From Apophysomyces variabilis (Eukaryota > Mucoromycota > Mucoromycetes > Mucorales > Mucoraceae), in NCBI GenBank assembly GCA_002749535.1, contig MZZL01000405.1, forward strand, positions 745,599-809,598: a stretch of DNA of 64,000 nucleotides. Direction: 5' to 3'. Within the stretch, counting starts at the first letter, position 1, and each line of letters opens with the position of its first letter. A program made the position numbers and the translations under genes. Positions 38,128 to 53,172 of this stretch are shown piece after piece. A model generated the notes under the pieces. It was not told where the DNA came from. It worked only from the letters and a program-made list of their open reading frames with translations, and searched no databases.

Positions 38128-38396
38128 TTACTGTTTATTGCATAGTAATTTGCGTTAATAGACGAAACAAATTTGCGTCGACTGGAAATAATATAGATAA
38201 GGGGCTTGTGAGAACATGCTTCCGTAGGATAACAACTTTTTTACTTACCCAGATGATATGCACAAGAAAAAGTTGGGCAAGATGAAAAGACCAGTCGTTA
38301 GAAAAAGGTGATTTAAAAAGTATTGAACTTACCGTTCAAGACGTATATATCTCAATCACTGCTACCTAAGGTAACAGGAAGCCACATTCGTAGTGG
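38128..38396 (-). ncRNA. Conserved 3' tail of Fanzor copy B, candidate omega-RNA scaffold
   Basis: Read on the minus strand it begins with the same CCAC-TACGAAT-GTGG hairpin as copy A (plus 38382-38396), then an 8-bp hairpin CTGTTACC-TTA-GGTAGCAG (plus 38359-38377). The second hairpin's sequence differs from copy A's, but its position and 3-nt loop agree. One pair is G-U only on this strand (C/A mismatch on the other), which points to a sense-strand RNA. The GTAAGTTCAATAC, GGGTAAGTA and TTTCCAG motifs are kept. RNA status is inference. Confidence 0.45.
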
Positions 38397-38416
38397 TGAT
38401 GTTAACAAATAAACTA

Positions 38417-41213
38417 CTACGGTCGACGAAATTCTTCAGGGCGTCCAAGTCCACGCCACACCGAGTCAGCGATGTGATACATCGATTTAGCCGAGTTGAC
38501 ATCTCTTTGCCACAGTATATGACAGTTTTTGCGTACTGATATACCGTGGTGTGAAATACCGTCGGCTGTAACGACCTTGCTCAAGTCTCTTCTCATGCAT
38601 GCATGACAAACCTGGATATATCGCTCCATAAACCCGAACATAACATAAGGTGCACTAACCTGCGAAGTATAGAATTCATCTATAGTCACAGCAATCAGGT
38701 CACCACGATGCTCTCTTCTTTTAAGTGTCTTCCATAACTTGTTGACCACTGCTGCTCTTTTTCCCTTCCTTGAAGCGTGCCCTTTTGCTCCGAACATTCC
38801 CGCTCCGAACACAATCAATAGTATTTTTCCCGTCGTTCGAAAAGGGCATGGATGCCACTTTCGTGTCTGTGGATGTGGTTTGTTCACAGTCGATCTCGAA
38901 GTAGATTTTTTTGGACTGAAATAAGAAACTTTTGTTAATGCTTACGCTTGTATCCATATGTCACCACTCACCTGGAACGTCACTGCAACTTCTTTTGTTC
39001 TTTGGGCTTATATAGTCGCTTTCTTCTTTTGTTCCGATTACGCCTCGTGTTCGCTCGCCGTCTTTTAGAATATTTTTTTACCTCCATTTACAAGTATATT
39101 TGCGAGTTTCTCCAGAGCTCGCTGTGTGCCCTGGTAGTTCCTGAATCGTATTTTTGCCATGCAAGGTCCATAAAACCTTGCTAGGGAGGGAAATTTCTCA
39201 AGAAAGCATGCAACGAATTCATGGTGGCGTTGGGATAATGCGGTTTTGCATGTAATCATATTTGTTTCTATTGTCGTAATACCATTCGTGTCTTTGTCTT
39301 TCTGCAATGTTTTTGCTCTCCTTTCTGACCCGGTCATCGCATAATATTCCTTGTTGGAAACCCGTCGTACTTGATGCGACTTGGAACCACTTCCATCCAC
39401 AGCAATAAACACTTGGTTATGGCCAGGATCAACGGCCCATGGCTCGAAATATCGGTTCACTTCATCGAGGCTGAAATCTTCCAATTCAAGTTCGGTATCT
39501 GGTGTACCTTCCCTCGCCCTTCTTGCAAAGAGTAAATTGACTGCAAATCCGTCCGTGAGGATTCGACAAGCAAAGCGCTGATTAACATTCTGCGTAAAGT
39601 CCTCTGAACTAGGAACATATAATAAAATAATAGTATTTAGCATAGTGGGGTTAAATTCGATAGAATATGTACCTGTTAAATCCAAAACGGGATAAGTCAA
39701 GCACTTGGAAAAACACTGTGCACTACTCGCTTGGTTGCTGCGGTCTCCTTAGGGAGGCTAAACTAGCTATCAATTGGGCGTTAATGGACACAAATCGCCA
39801 TTGAACACTTGGCTTCGGGAAAATAGAAAAGAGTCGAGGTAGTGACGTGTCATCAGACCGGTTTTCCGTCATGGCCCTTTGATGCTCTTCTTCGTAGCAG
39901 GAAAAAATGTACTTCAGTACTGGCAAATAGGAGCCGGGGGAAGCAGAAATAGTCTCTTGGGAGGCAGGTTTTGGTACGAGGGCTTCTAGGTCATCGCATA
40001 AACCATCAGTAAGAGCTACCAATGGCAAAGTTGGCTCTATCCCATACGGCCATTCAGGAGTACTGCCACCAATACGTTCAAATACGTATTTGGAAGCCAT
40101 ATCCATAGCATCCTTTTTGCTAAGTGTCTACGAATAATTGATGAGCAAAAGTCCGTTTGTACAGAAATTGGTACATACTGGGAACCACGAAGTAAGTCTG
40201 TACTGGACAAATGAACAAATCCTTGACTCAAAGTTCTCGACGGTATTGTTGCTGTACGATGTCGCAAGTAAAACACAAGCCTCTGTTAACACGTCTGAAG
40301 CATGCAGTGTTGTTCTTGGAGGATTAAGCAAAACAGGATGTATGTGAGTGAATGCCTGCCAAGAATTTTCGAGATCTATAGGCATATTATCGTTCTTTGT
40401 CGTTATTGATCGACCAAGTACTAGCTGCATGATCGAATAAAAGAAATTCTGGGTAAAACGAATTGCTGGTATGACGTCGTGGTCAATGATATATTAATTG
40501 ACGAATAGCTGTGTCCTTGTCACTACCAGTCTCAAGTATCACGACAGCTCTTCAATTTTAGTTCGAACTTGGTCGCGATACTCCTCACGAACAACTGCAT
40601 CAAACGTAATTTTACGAGTGTAAAATTCGGGGTTTTTCCCCAGAGCTGCTTCCAAAAGCTCGTTGGTAGACCGTTTGTGCGCGGTACAGCTCTTTGCTCT
40701 CGTGTTTCTGTGTTCAGTTGAACCGCATCCTGGACAAGGGCGGGAAGTAGATGGTGTCTTTGCAGCGGTTTGCTGCTTGCGCTGTCGGCCAAGTTCCTTG
40801 GCCATTTTTGAACTTTCTGCTTGAACATCAGATTGATGTTTTCTTTTGACTCCAACTACAAATTGTTGGTTATCTTGTAAAACAGACAGCTGCAAGGGAG
40901 GACCATTTTTTACCTTTCTTTTCATTTAACGGACATTTGTAAGACCGTCCATCTCGATGACCACTTCGGCCACAGTAGCCACATACAAGTTGGCGAGCTA
41001 TGGTAGGCTTAAGGTAAGATATCCTATCTTCATACAGACGGGGACTCAACCTGTCTCTTCTTGTTTCTGTTCCAATAACCTCTTCTGTAGTTCAACATCT
41101 TCTGCTTTCTTTTCTTTTTTTCTCAATATATAGGTACTTGCACTGAATGCATTGAGAGATAGCATAAAGAATGCCCATATAAGGGAGTTTATGTCAAACG
41201 AAAGATTATCCAT
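38417..41213 (-). pseudogene. Fanzor (TnpB-like RNA-guided nuclease) copy B, disrupted but with all RuvC motifs readable
   Basis: Starts MDNLSFDINSLIWAFFML (41213), a hydrophobic N-terminus, then a frameshift in an A-run. Two zinc knuckles follow (CGYCGRSGHRDGRSYKC near 40950; CPGCGSTEHRNTRAKSC near 40705). After EELS there is a TGA (near 40537), and after FVN a TAA. Then come SDVLTEACVLLATSYSNN, FERIGGSTPEWPYG, LFSIFPKPSVQWRFVSI and CRILTDGFAVNLLF, and RuvC-I with WAVDPGHNQVF (Asp near 39429). The candidate RuvC-II Glu is in AVTIDEFYTSQ (near 38676). A 48-nt intron in frame precedes the zinc ribbon (CHAC; second pair reads RKNC, one Cys lost). RuvC-III is LWQRDVNSAKSM (Asp near 38502). It ends EEFRRP. 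The gene is broken, but less than copy A. Confidence 0.75.
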
Positions 41214-41350
41214 TAGGCTTAAAGAGAAGAAAGGAGAAAAGATGGATCACTGATGAGGAACGAAAGTAGACAACAGTTAGATCGTAGTCACTTTAAAGTC
41301 ATCTGTTGAACGACAACATTTACGATGTAGGACAGCATAAACTGACAGTC

Positions 41351-42774
41351 GCATAAAAAGGAAGGCTTGCTTGTACAATCCATTCACTCAATGCTTTGTT
41401 CTTCTAATGGCATGTGTCACTCTACCAAAGGCTAGGGTCACGAATAGTGAGCTCACTAAATATAGGAAATCTCACAACGTATCCTGTCCTCTACGGCTTG
41501 CTCTTAAGTTGGCACATACCCCCATAGGCTTTCTTGTATTTATTACTTTCAACGTGTTTTAGTACATATTTTTATCGAATTAACTATATAATTTGTGGAT
41601 CACTTCCTTCGATATGTTTTTAAGACTGGGCTTGCAACTTGAAGTCTTAGTTGATCTCTGAGCATTCACTATGTATAAAGAATACCTTGCGCATGATGCT
41701 GGATTACGGGATCAGCGAACAATTAGCAGTAGAGTAATATCATCAAAGAACTGATTGTATATCAGTTCCTAATGATCCAGTCTTCACATTCTAATTATTG
41801 AATCTTTGATATGCGTTACGAATAGTGACCAAAAGTATGTATTCCAGTGTTGTACACCGCAGAACTCTATTGCTTTTTTCATTCAGAAATCACATTAACC
41901 TGGAAATACATGATATCTAAAGCACAACTGGTCTTTGAATTCACTTTCTGCTTGCTGCTAACCAATGTTCTTACCTAAGCGTTTAATGACTTGAATGCTT
42001 TTACTGCACCGACTATCGCTGCAACCTAAACGTTCTGGCTGGACACATTTCCCAGATATTATAAAGCTCTTCTTTGATGTTCCTTTCTAAGAACCACCTT
42101 ATCTTCTCCAAATGTACCAGCTTGTTCAACATGCAAGACAACTCTTTAACTAAATGTAGGCCGCGTTCCATTACTGGAGCATTTCATCTTTTTTCTCCTG
42201 TAATACTATGGCACAATAAAAATTCGTATGCGAGCCAACTGTTTTTAATTCTTTTCAAGTATTATACACCCTTATCTATTACATTCTTGTTGGACAGATA
42301 AGATTGGCATAACAATGCTATGAAAAGCGCCAGCACCAATATTTTGAACGGCATGTCATGACATTTGCCGCAATTCTCCCTTTGGATGTCTTGAATATTT
42401 TTGAAAATGATGCCAAGAAGTTTTCACGATTATACTAACGGGTTTCTTATATTTCGTCTCTCTTTCGTATGAGGCCCAATTATACAAGTTTCAAAACATG
42501 TTAATTCCTACTATATTACTGGTGTCTCAATAAGATTAACTGCCCAGTTGAAGGGATATTTCTTTAACTAATGAACATTCGTTAACATTTTGCTTACATG
42601 CGCGGACTAGAACGCTAATCATTGTGTATATTCTATTCAAATATTTTTCGCAAATATACCAGTAAAAGAGGAGTATTCATAAACTGAGGAAGATGGCTCC
42701 CGTTACGCTATGGAATGAAAGTATTTTGTGCAAAAAGTCAGGGAAGGCAGAATCCATTGAGAAAAAGCGCAAAT
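41351..42774. other. Intergenic stretch without recognised gene
   Basis: AT-rich sequence between the Fanzor copy B and the MITE. Open frames at 41371-41562 and 42074-42301 have no similarity. No RNA gene seen. Confidence 0.4.
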
Positions 42775-42777
42775 CCT

Positions 42778-43000
42778 ACAGTTGACGGAACGAAGATGAT
42801 AGATATGGTACAGACCATCCCTTGGTATCATAGATACTTTCAATGAATTCCCTCCCAAAAACAGAAACCAGTAGAAAAAATTGACTCTTGCTTGTTAGAA
42901 AGTTATAAAGTGAATAGAATAGAAGTTAAGCAAATTTATGAAAATAAAGCGTGGCTTGGGAGGTCAGTACCACATCTATCGTCTTCGTTCCGTCAACCGT
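42778..43000. mobile_element. Tc1/mariner-type MITE with TA target duplication
   Basis: The left arm (42775-42811, CCTACAGTTGACGGAACGAA...) and the right arm (42967-43003), reverse-complemented, match at about 33 of 37 positions, and the similarity continues some bases inward (GACC-TCCC). Immediately outside CAGTTGACGG / CGGTTGACGG lies TA on both sides, the target duplication of Tc1/mariner elements. The 223-bp interior has no coding capacity. No partner transposase with the same termini is in the window. Confidence 0.6.
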
Positions 43001-43110
43001 AGGACTTTCATCGACGCAAAATTTGTTTCAAAGTGGCGCAAAATATAATTCAATAAACTTTAGATTAACTAAGGGAAATTCATATGTTTTATTTCATTAC
43101 GACTATTTAC

Positions 43111-46440
<3,330 letters not shown>

Positions 46441-46495
46441 CGTATCGAGCAATGGAACCTGAATTAATATCCTCTCTCCAAAAAGAACCTCAAAA

Positions 46496-46501
46496 ACGCG
46501 T
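46496..46501. promoter_or_regulatory. MluI cell-cycle box (MCB) upstream of MCM6
   Basis: The palindrome ACGCGT in the context AAAACGCGTCG lies 56 bp upstream of ATG 46440. In yeasts this is the binding site of MBF (Mbp1/Res-type factors), which drives replication genes at G1/S. A single copy could occur by chance; gene identity makes a real site plausible. Confidence 0.45.
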
Positions 46502-46590
46502 CGTGACTGCCTTGTTCCAGTGTTTTTTGTTTCCAGTTTTGGGCAATCACTGAACTCCGCAACTTTCTTGTCAGGAGGCTTCTTTTCCAT

Positions 46591-48562
46591 TGTAATTGCA
46601 CTTATCGAGCTTTAAAAAGCAATATGAGTGATGGTGACGAGAGTCGAAATATAGAGAAAAGTATGAATGGACACATAAGGAAGGCGGTTTCAACCATCTC
46701 CAGCTGATGCATTGGTTTTTCCTCTTCTTCATCCTCCTCTTCTTTTCAACTAAATTTATTTCCGTTCTTTCTTCGGTATCAGTTCCCATGTCGAGTTCAA
46801 TCGTGCAAGTCTCCCTTATTTTCAAATAAATTCGAATTTTCACAGTAGTAGCATTGATAATAATACAAGAAGACGACGTAAAAGTCTCTACGTGAATGTT
46901 CATTTAAACGTTGCCTTAATCTTAAAAGAACGCAAAAAGGATCATTCTGACTGAAAGAATTTACTTGAATCAACCGATATATACCAAAATAGATGATTCC
47001 CACTTTAATGATTAGCGTTGACATCCCATATCGGATGATAATCGACTAGACAAGATACTGTCAAACGGATAAACAGATTGCTCGATGAGATTTATGTGAT
47101 CTTCAATCTCTTCCTTTTCTGTTATTGCCACGATAATGTTGGATACGCAGTCCATTCGTTCAGTCTCACAAGGGAAAACCATGCAAAAGCGTATAGCAGT
47201 TTTTGGTTCTATTGTAAAGATTGCCATTCTCTTGCTTCTGTATGGAGAAAATAAAAGGCAAACTGATAAGTAACGGTCATTGTTTGAAAGTTTTTAACAA
47301 GGTAAAAGCAGGATTCAAAGTAGGAAAACAAAAGAATAAGATAATACAGATACGCCGTAAAAAGACCCTTGTCTGGTATTCATGGAGCCACATGAACTTA
47401 GCTTTCAGTTATGGTACGTGATGGTTCGGGCGTATACACACTTGGGAATTTTTCAGCAACTTGCCATTCTCATACTGAAACCACACAATCGCTGGTAAAG
47501 TAATAACCAATTGGAGCATGGTGGAAATCGGGCTTACGCTTCTGATTGATCACTCAGCACTCCGTCCTTTCCAACTGAGACTAGCTTATGTTTTGAATGT
47601 TTTGTTGACCGGTTTCTTTGGAATTACAAGGCAGTATTAGGCTATTTGTCTTGTTCTTAGATATCGATCATTAAGATCCGCACAAGCTTATATCTCGACC
47701 AGGAGACAGGAGCTATAAATATGTTTTAGTTACAAAGAGCAATAAAAGCAAGGTATTACATGTATAATATATGTTTGTCTGGGATAGTGATATAATCATT
47801 GTACTTCCGTAATACCATAAGCTTGCCGGTCTATTGTTGGGTAAATAAGAATTGTATTCATTGTATGTAGGTAACTTACCCATTGTGTTGATATTGTATT
47901 CTGTTTATCCATGTCTTTTCACGGCAATCACAAACTGAAACCCTGAATGATTTATAGTCATGCAAAACTTGGTGTTTTTCATATTCGTGTTAAGGTTCAG
48001 TTAAAGAATGCTGGTAAGCCAACCTCGGTATTATACAATTACAGCCAGTCGTGAATGGAAAAGTAACTGCTATCATACCCTTGCATATGATAATGCATCG
48101 ATTTGTTTGTGCATGTGTAAACACCACCAAAGTATTGCAGGGTTTGTTCTTGCAAGTTCTGAAGGGTTAGGAGCATGAATCGGTCTTTGTCGGTTAAGCA
48201 TTTTTCTATGGCTTACTTACAATCCTACATGAGGGGCATAATAGTTCAATACTTCATCGTAGAGAGAAAAGAGAATCAAAGCTCGCTTATTTATCGGGGC
48301 GTGAAATTGGAGGGAGCATGGCCAGTGAAGGCGACAACGCCAGCACATACAAGACGGTGATGTTCCACAGCGCGAGCACAAACGGAGGGCTTTTCAAACT
48401 CATCCGTTCCTCGTTCTCTCTTTCCACTTATACAAGTGCAACCTTTTTTTTCTCTTTCTCTTTTCCTTCTTCATTCCAACCGCATCCTCTCCATTGCCTT
48501 GCCTTCCCGTTCCTTTTCGAAGCCCATCACAGAAGACACCTTACATATATTGCCCACTCAAG
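46591..48562. other. About 2 kb between MCM6 and SSD1 without a recognised gene
   Basis: Divergent promoter region. A minus-strand frame of 71 codons (47012-47227, MAIFTIEPKTAIRF...) ends in a normal stop and may be a small gene or an exon, but I recognise nothing in it. A pyrimidine-rich run (about 48400-48490) lies just upstream of SSD1 and looks like its promoter/5' UTR. Confidence 0.35.
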
Positions 48563-51500
48563 ATGGACCACGATCTCGAGACGTTGGAACATCAGACGGC
48601 GCCTGAGAGTACCCGCGGCCTTTTCGATCCACTGGAGCAAAAGGTAACAAGAACTTGTCATAGTTCTCCGTTCTAACTTTCCGGGATAGCCTTCCTCGAT
48701 GAGAAACTCTACACCGGCGGATAAGCGGAGATCATTTCATACTTTTGGTCCAGGTCTAGAAACTAGCCGTCCACGACAGCAGCAACCGCAACGGGGTCAT
48801 CAGCGCTCCAGGTCTGCGATAACATCCGACATGCTATCCAATCATAGCGGGCGTCGGACCTTGGGTCTCCAAACACTGGCCGAGGAGGAGGATCCCAAAA
48901 AGAAGAGAGAAGAGGCTGGTCGTTCGGTTACTGTGGATTCGCTGCAGGATATTATAAATACACTGCGGGCTTTGCCGCCTATCACGACAAAGGAAGAAAG
49001 TGTGAATAACAGAAAAAGTGTCGGTCATCGAAAGCAACATTCGATGTCGGCCCTCAATTTTGGACCTCACCAAGGGAAGCGACTGTCGTACAATGGGGAT
49101 ATGCAGATGGTCTTGCAAAACACAGTACAGGAAATACGAAGTATAAATGACAAAGCAGAACGGCGTCGTAGTGTACGGGCAGGTAGTATCAGTGAGCGTG
49201 ACGAGGACGAGTACATTTCGCGTGAAGCCGCCCGAGCGGAAGCGGAAGCTAAGTTAATGGGAACGTATAAAAAAGAACAAACCGAGGATAGCTCCGTACA
49301 AGAAAAAATGGCTAGACGTCACTCCACTTCAAAACACTTTAGCTATGAAGAGCCCCGTGGAAGCGATTTTGTCCGTCCACCTGGCCGCCGTTTCTCCGAA
49401 TCCTCTGGCAGTTTCGACTCCAGCCCTCCCAACACTAACAAGCGTATGTCGCTGCAGCTCCCTACACTGTCTGAGAACTCCGAAGAATCAACCACAGGCG
49501 GAAAGTCCGGAAGACGAATCCAATTCAACAAACCTCTCAACTTATCTGTGGACGAAAAGAAGACTCATAGTCGGCGTTCATCACGAAACTTTGACTATGA
49601 CTGGAGGTCAAGTAAGTAGCAAAAATATGCATTTGATCTTTTACACAGTAACCAACCGTTCGCTGGAATAGGCGCTTCGTCTCCAGCTGCACCACCTTAT
49701 TCCCCTCGCTCTTCTCGCTCCTCTTTCAACCTTCTTGTACCATTTACCCCCACACGAGTCAATTTTGCAAGAGATGATGCTAACCCACATCAACGCCGTC
49801 CCCTTTTTATTGCACATCTGCCTTTCTCTGCTCTCACTCCATTGTTCCGCTCGCGACAGCTGGTTCGAGGCATGCTGCGAGTGAACAAGCGTAATCGCAG
49901 TGACGCTTATGTATCTTGCGAAGATTTGGACGCCGATATATATGTTTGCGGTTCGCGCGATCGTAACCGAGCTCTGGAAGGCGACGTTGTGGCAATCCGC
50001 TTGGTTGACGTGGAGAAGGTGTTGCGTGAAAAAAAGGAAAAAGAAGAAGCTAAATTAGCCCGTAACGGTGGTCAGGTGCGAGTCCGCCAACCTGACGAAG
50101 AGGATGAGAATGAAATTATTTTTGGGGGAGATGAGGATGTGGATACTGTCAAGCCTAAATACTGTGGCGTGGTCGTGGCTATTTTGGAGCGGGCGCAGAA
50201 CCAAGTTTTCTCAGGGTATGTGTGTAACCGTTGAGGCCTGCTGTGAGACAGTAGGAGTTTTGAGTACCTGGATAAAGAGTAAAAAGACATCTGATTGCAT
50301 TTATAGAACACTTACCCTAATGCGCCCTAACAACAAACGTGCTCAGGAAGAAAAAGCAGCGGAGGAGGCTGGTCATGAACTGAAAAAAGAAGCTCCTAGA
50401 ATCGTGTGGTTCAAGGCTACAGACAAGCGAGTTCCATTGATTGCTATTCCTATCGAGCAGGCACCAGTTGACTTTGTCGAAAATAGCGAGGAATATACAA
50501 ATCGTTTGTTTGTGGTAGGTAGTGCATGTGAAAACATCGCCGGGTATTGATCCTATTGCATAAGGGCTCGATTAAACGCTGGCCTATTACCTCCCTACAT
50601 CCGTTCGGCACTCTAGAGCGTGAACTGGGCACCATCACCGATTTGAACGTCCAGACAATGGCCATTCTTGCGGACAATAACATCACTGACACCGAGTTTT
50701 CTGACCAAGTGATGAAGTGCTTGCCTTCTATTCCGTTTGAATTCAATGAAATCCCGGATGGAACACGACGTGATCTCAGAGATATTCGAACATTTACCAT
50801 TGACCTTGTTGGATCGAATAGTAAGTGATCATTTTAAAATGATAGTTTGGCTTAGCCTCCGTAGTACTTGATGATGCGCTTTCGATCCAAAAATTGGGTG
50901 AAGACACTTTCGAAGTTGGTGTCCACATCAGCGATGTGGCTTACTTCATCAAAGCGCATTCACCACTGGATAAGGAAGCCCGTGCAAGAGCTGTTCATGT
51001 TGATATTATCCACAAGTCCGTACCCATGCTACCCACCGAGCTAACTGAGGGTGTAACAAACCTTGTACCGCATGAGCCAAGGTAAGATAGTACCTAATTT
51101 GGTTCATTCACTCTAATTATCTATTTTAGACTGACATTCTCTGTTGTATGGAAACTGAATTCATCTGGCAAGATCTTGGATACTTGGTTCGGGAAGACTG
51201 TGATCAAGTAAGAATGGAAAGCTAAATTTTTTGAAATCTTAATATTTGATTCCAGGTCGTCCGCTCGCCTAACGTATGATGATGCGCAGAAGGTTTTGGA
51301 CGGTAAAGCGCTTGATACTGTTTCTGACCAGATCCTCAGAGCTGGTCTTGAGCAGGATATCCGGATGCTGTACGGTATTGCCGAACAGCTTTATGAAGCT
51401 CGCTTTGAAAATGGAGCCATGTCACAGATGCGTGATGAGCTTGATTTCACCTTCGAAGATTTAAACCCAACATCAGTCTTTATTCACAGAGATCTGCCCG

Positions 51501-52810
51501 CCACAAAAGTTGTGAAAGAATTTTTACGTCTTGCCAACATGAGCGTGGCCCAAATGATCTCTAGCAATTTCCCGGATCAAGCTTTACTTCGTCGCCATGC
51601 CCCTCCTTCGGATCGCAAAATAGTGAGTTAATCATGCCAATATTGTTTCAGACTGTTTACTTACATTCACTAGCGTGAATTGCAAAATTATGCAACCCGC
51701 TATCTCGGCGTGAACTTGGACATCTCGAGCGCCGGTGCGATCGAACGATCTATAGAACTGATACAGGATCCCAAAATCCGTAAGGTGTTATCCGTGATCG
51801 TGCTTAAGACATTGCAACCTCCAAAGTACTTCTGCACTGGTACCTTGGATATCTTGAAATACTCTCACTACGCGCTCAACGTACCACTATTCACTCATTT
51901 CACTGCGCCTAGTCGCAGATTTGCCGATATTATTGTTCATCGGCAACTTGAAGCAGCTTTGACAGGAGGTAATCCATGAATAATGTATGGGTCTTAGGCT
52001 ATCTAACTTGGCATCTTTGCAGATAAGCGATTTTATCTGGATCGTGATACGGTTCAAAAGCTGGCTCAACACTCGAATGTCAAAAAGGAAGCTGCCATTT
52101 ACGCTTGTGAACAGAGCCGTACTCTCTTCCTTTCGCTACATCTCAACAAACTTGCTAAACAAACCACGAAAAATGTTGTATATCGCGAAGCACTTGTCGT
52201 AGCTGTCTTTGATCAATTTTTTGATGTAATGGTTCCAGAATTCAATCTCGAGAAACGCATTCATCTTGCCAACCTTCCTGTTTGGCGTTCCGAATTCAAT
52301 GAAAAGAAGCGTGCCTTGACTATGTTCTGGAAAAAAGGTGTAGATACATCCACTGGAAAGCAGCAGCAATGGAGTTTGTCTGATGAGGAGTACGAAGATG
52401 AAATGGATGAGGAAGCCTTATTGGAAGAAATGCAGGAAATCTCGGAGGAAGAAGACACAGCCAACGAGACAGAACGAACGGGAAGTGCAATTGATACAAA
52501 TACTGAAGAGATCCATGGTATATCCGCTCAACATGATGTGCAGAATCGAAGTTCTTTCTCCCAGCCAGACATGACTGCGACAGTGACTCCTACCGCATCC
52601 GTTTCGATGGGACGTCGTCCTGAAGCATCCAAATCCACGAGCAAACGGGCATCTATCATTCGTGCGCGTCTATCGGATAGCACAGCGTACAGTGCTGATC
52701 AGGGTTCGCAAACGATTCAGGCGCTTGATAAAATCAGAGTTATTTTGACCATCGAAATGGTTAGAACGCCACCTTTGATTCGCATTTTGGCGGTCAATCC
52801 TTACGCTTAA
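48563..52810 (+). CDS. SSD1: SSD1-like RNB-domain RNA-binding protein (pseudonuclease)
   Basis: Cytoplasmic mRNA-binding translational repressor of cell-wall messages in yeast. The N-terminal third is disordered, Ser/Arg-rich (several RRxS and KRxS sites suited to AGC/NDR kinases such as Cbk1). Two cold-shock domains follow ([21 protein letters not shown], then [27 protein letters not shown]), then an RNB domain at about 50830-51980 ([45 protein letters not shown] [29 protein letters not shown]). The metal-site segment reads [11 protein letters not shown]: the Asp that active RNB nucleases have two residues before the DD pair is Val. That matches Ssd1's loss of nuclease activity. The C-terminus has an acidic insert and ends NPYA. 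About nine introns. Confidence 0.92.
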
Positions 52811-53172
52811 AAAAAAAAAGGAAGAACATTTTATTTAAGTCGTTGTTACCATAAAACACCTCTTCTAGTCTTTTTCTCTTTCTTTTTCTTTTCTTCTTTT
52901 CTATCTCTTTTCTTAGTCTTATTGTTTATACCTTTCTTGTTTTAGTTTTTCTTGTTGTAATCTGTCCTTTCTATATATTGGAAACAAAATGAAAGATGCA
53001 ATCGTGTACCGTAGCGACGCTTCTAGTCACCATCGTTCGTTAGCAGAGTTCTGCTAGAATATATAACGTATCATTATCCATATATGCGAGAAAAAGCCAA
53101 TGCTCAATATAAAAGCTTTATTGCATATATAAATACCCATGCTTTCTTGCCTGAAATGTTTATTAAAATAGG
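52811..53172. other. Convergent 3' region between SSD1 and GRS1
   Basis: About 360 bp, with a long CT-rich run (52865-52950). It holds both 3' UTRs; nothing else is seen. Confidence 0.4.

Larger units (their letters stand above)
38128..41350 (-). mobile_element. Fanzor element copy B (decayed), inverted relative to copy A
   Basis: Comparison with copy A places the 3' end at about 38128 (CAATAAACAGTAA read on the minus strand) and 5' similarity to about 41350, upstream of ATG 41213. It is longer than copy A because it keeps the central RuvC-I region. It lies 4.05 kb from copy A, tail to tail, with cyclin Q and the deacetylase between. Confidence 0.65.
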
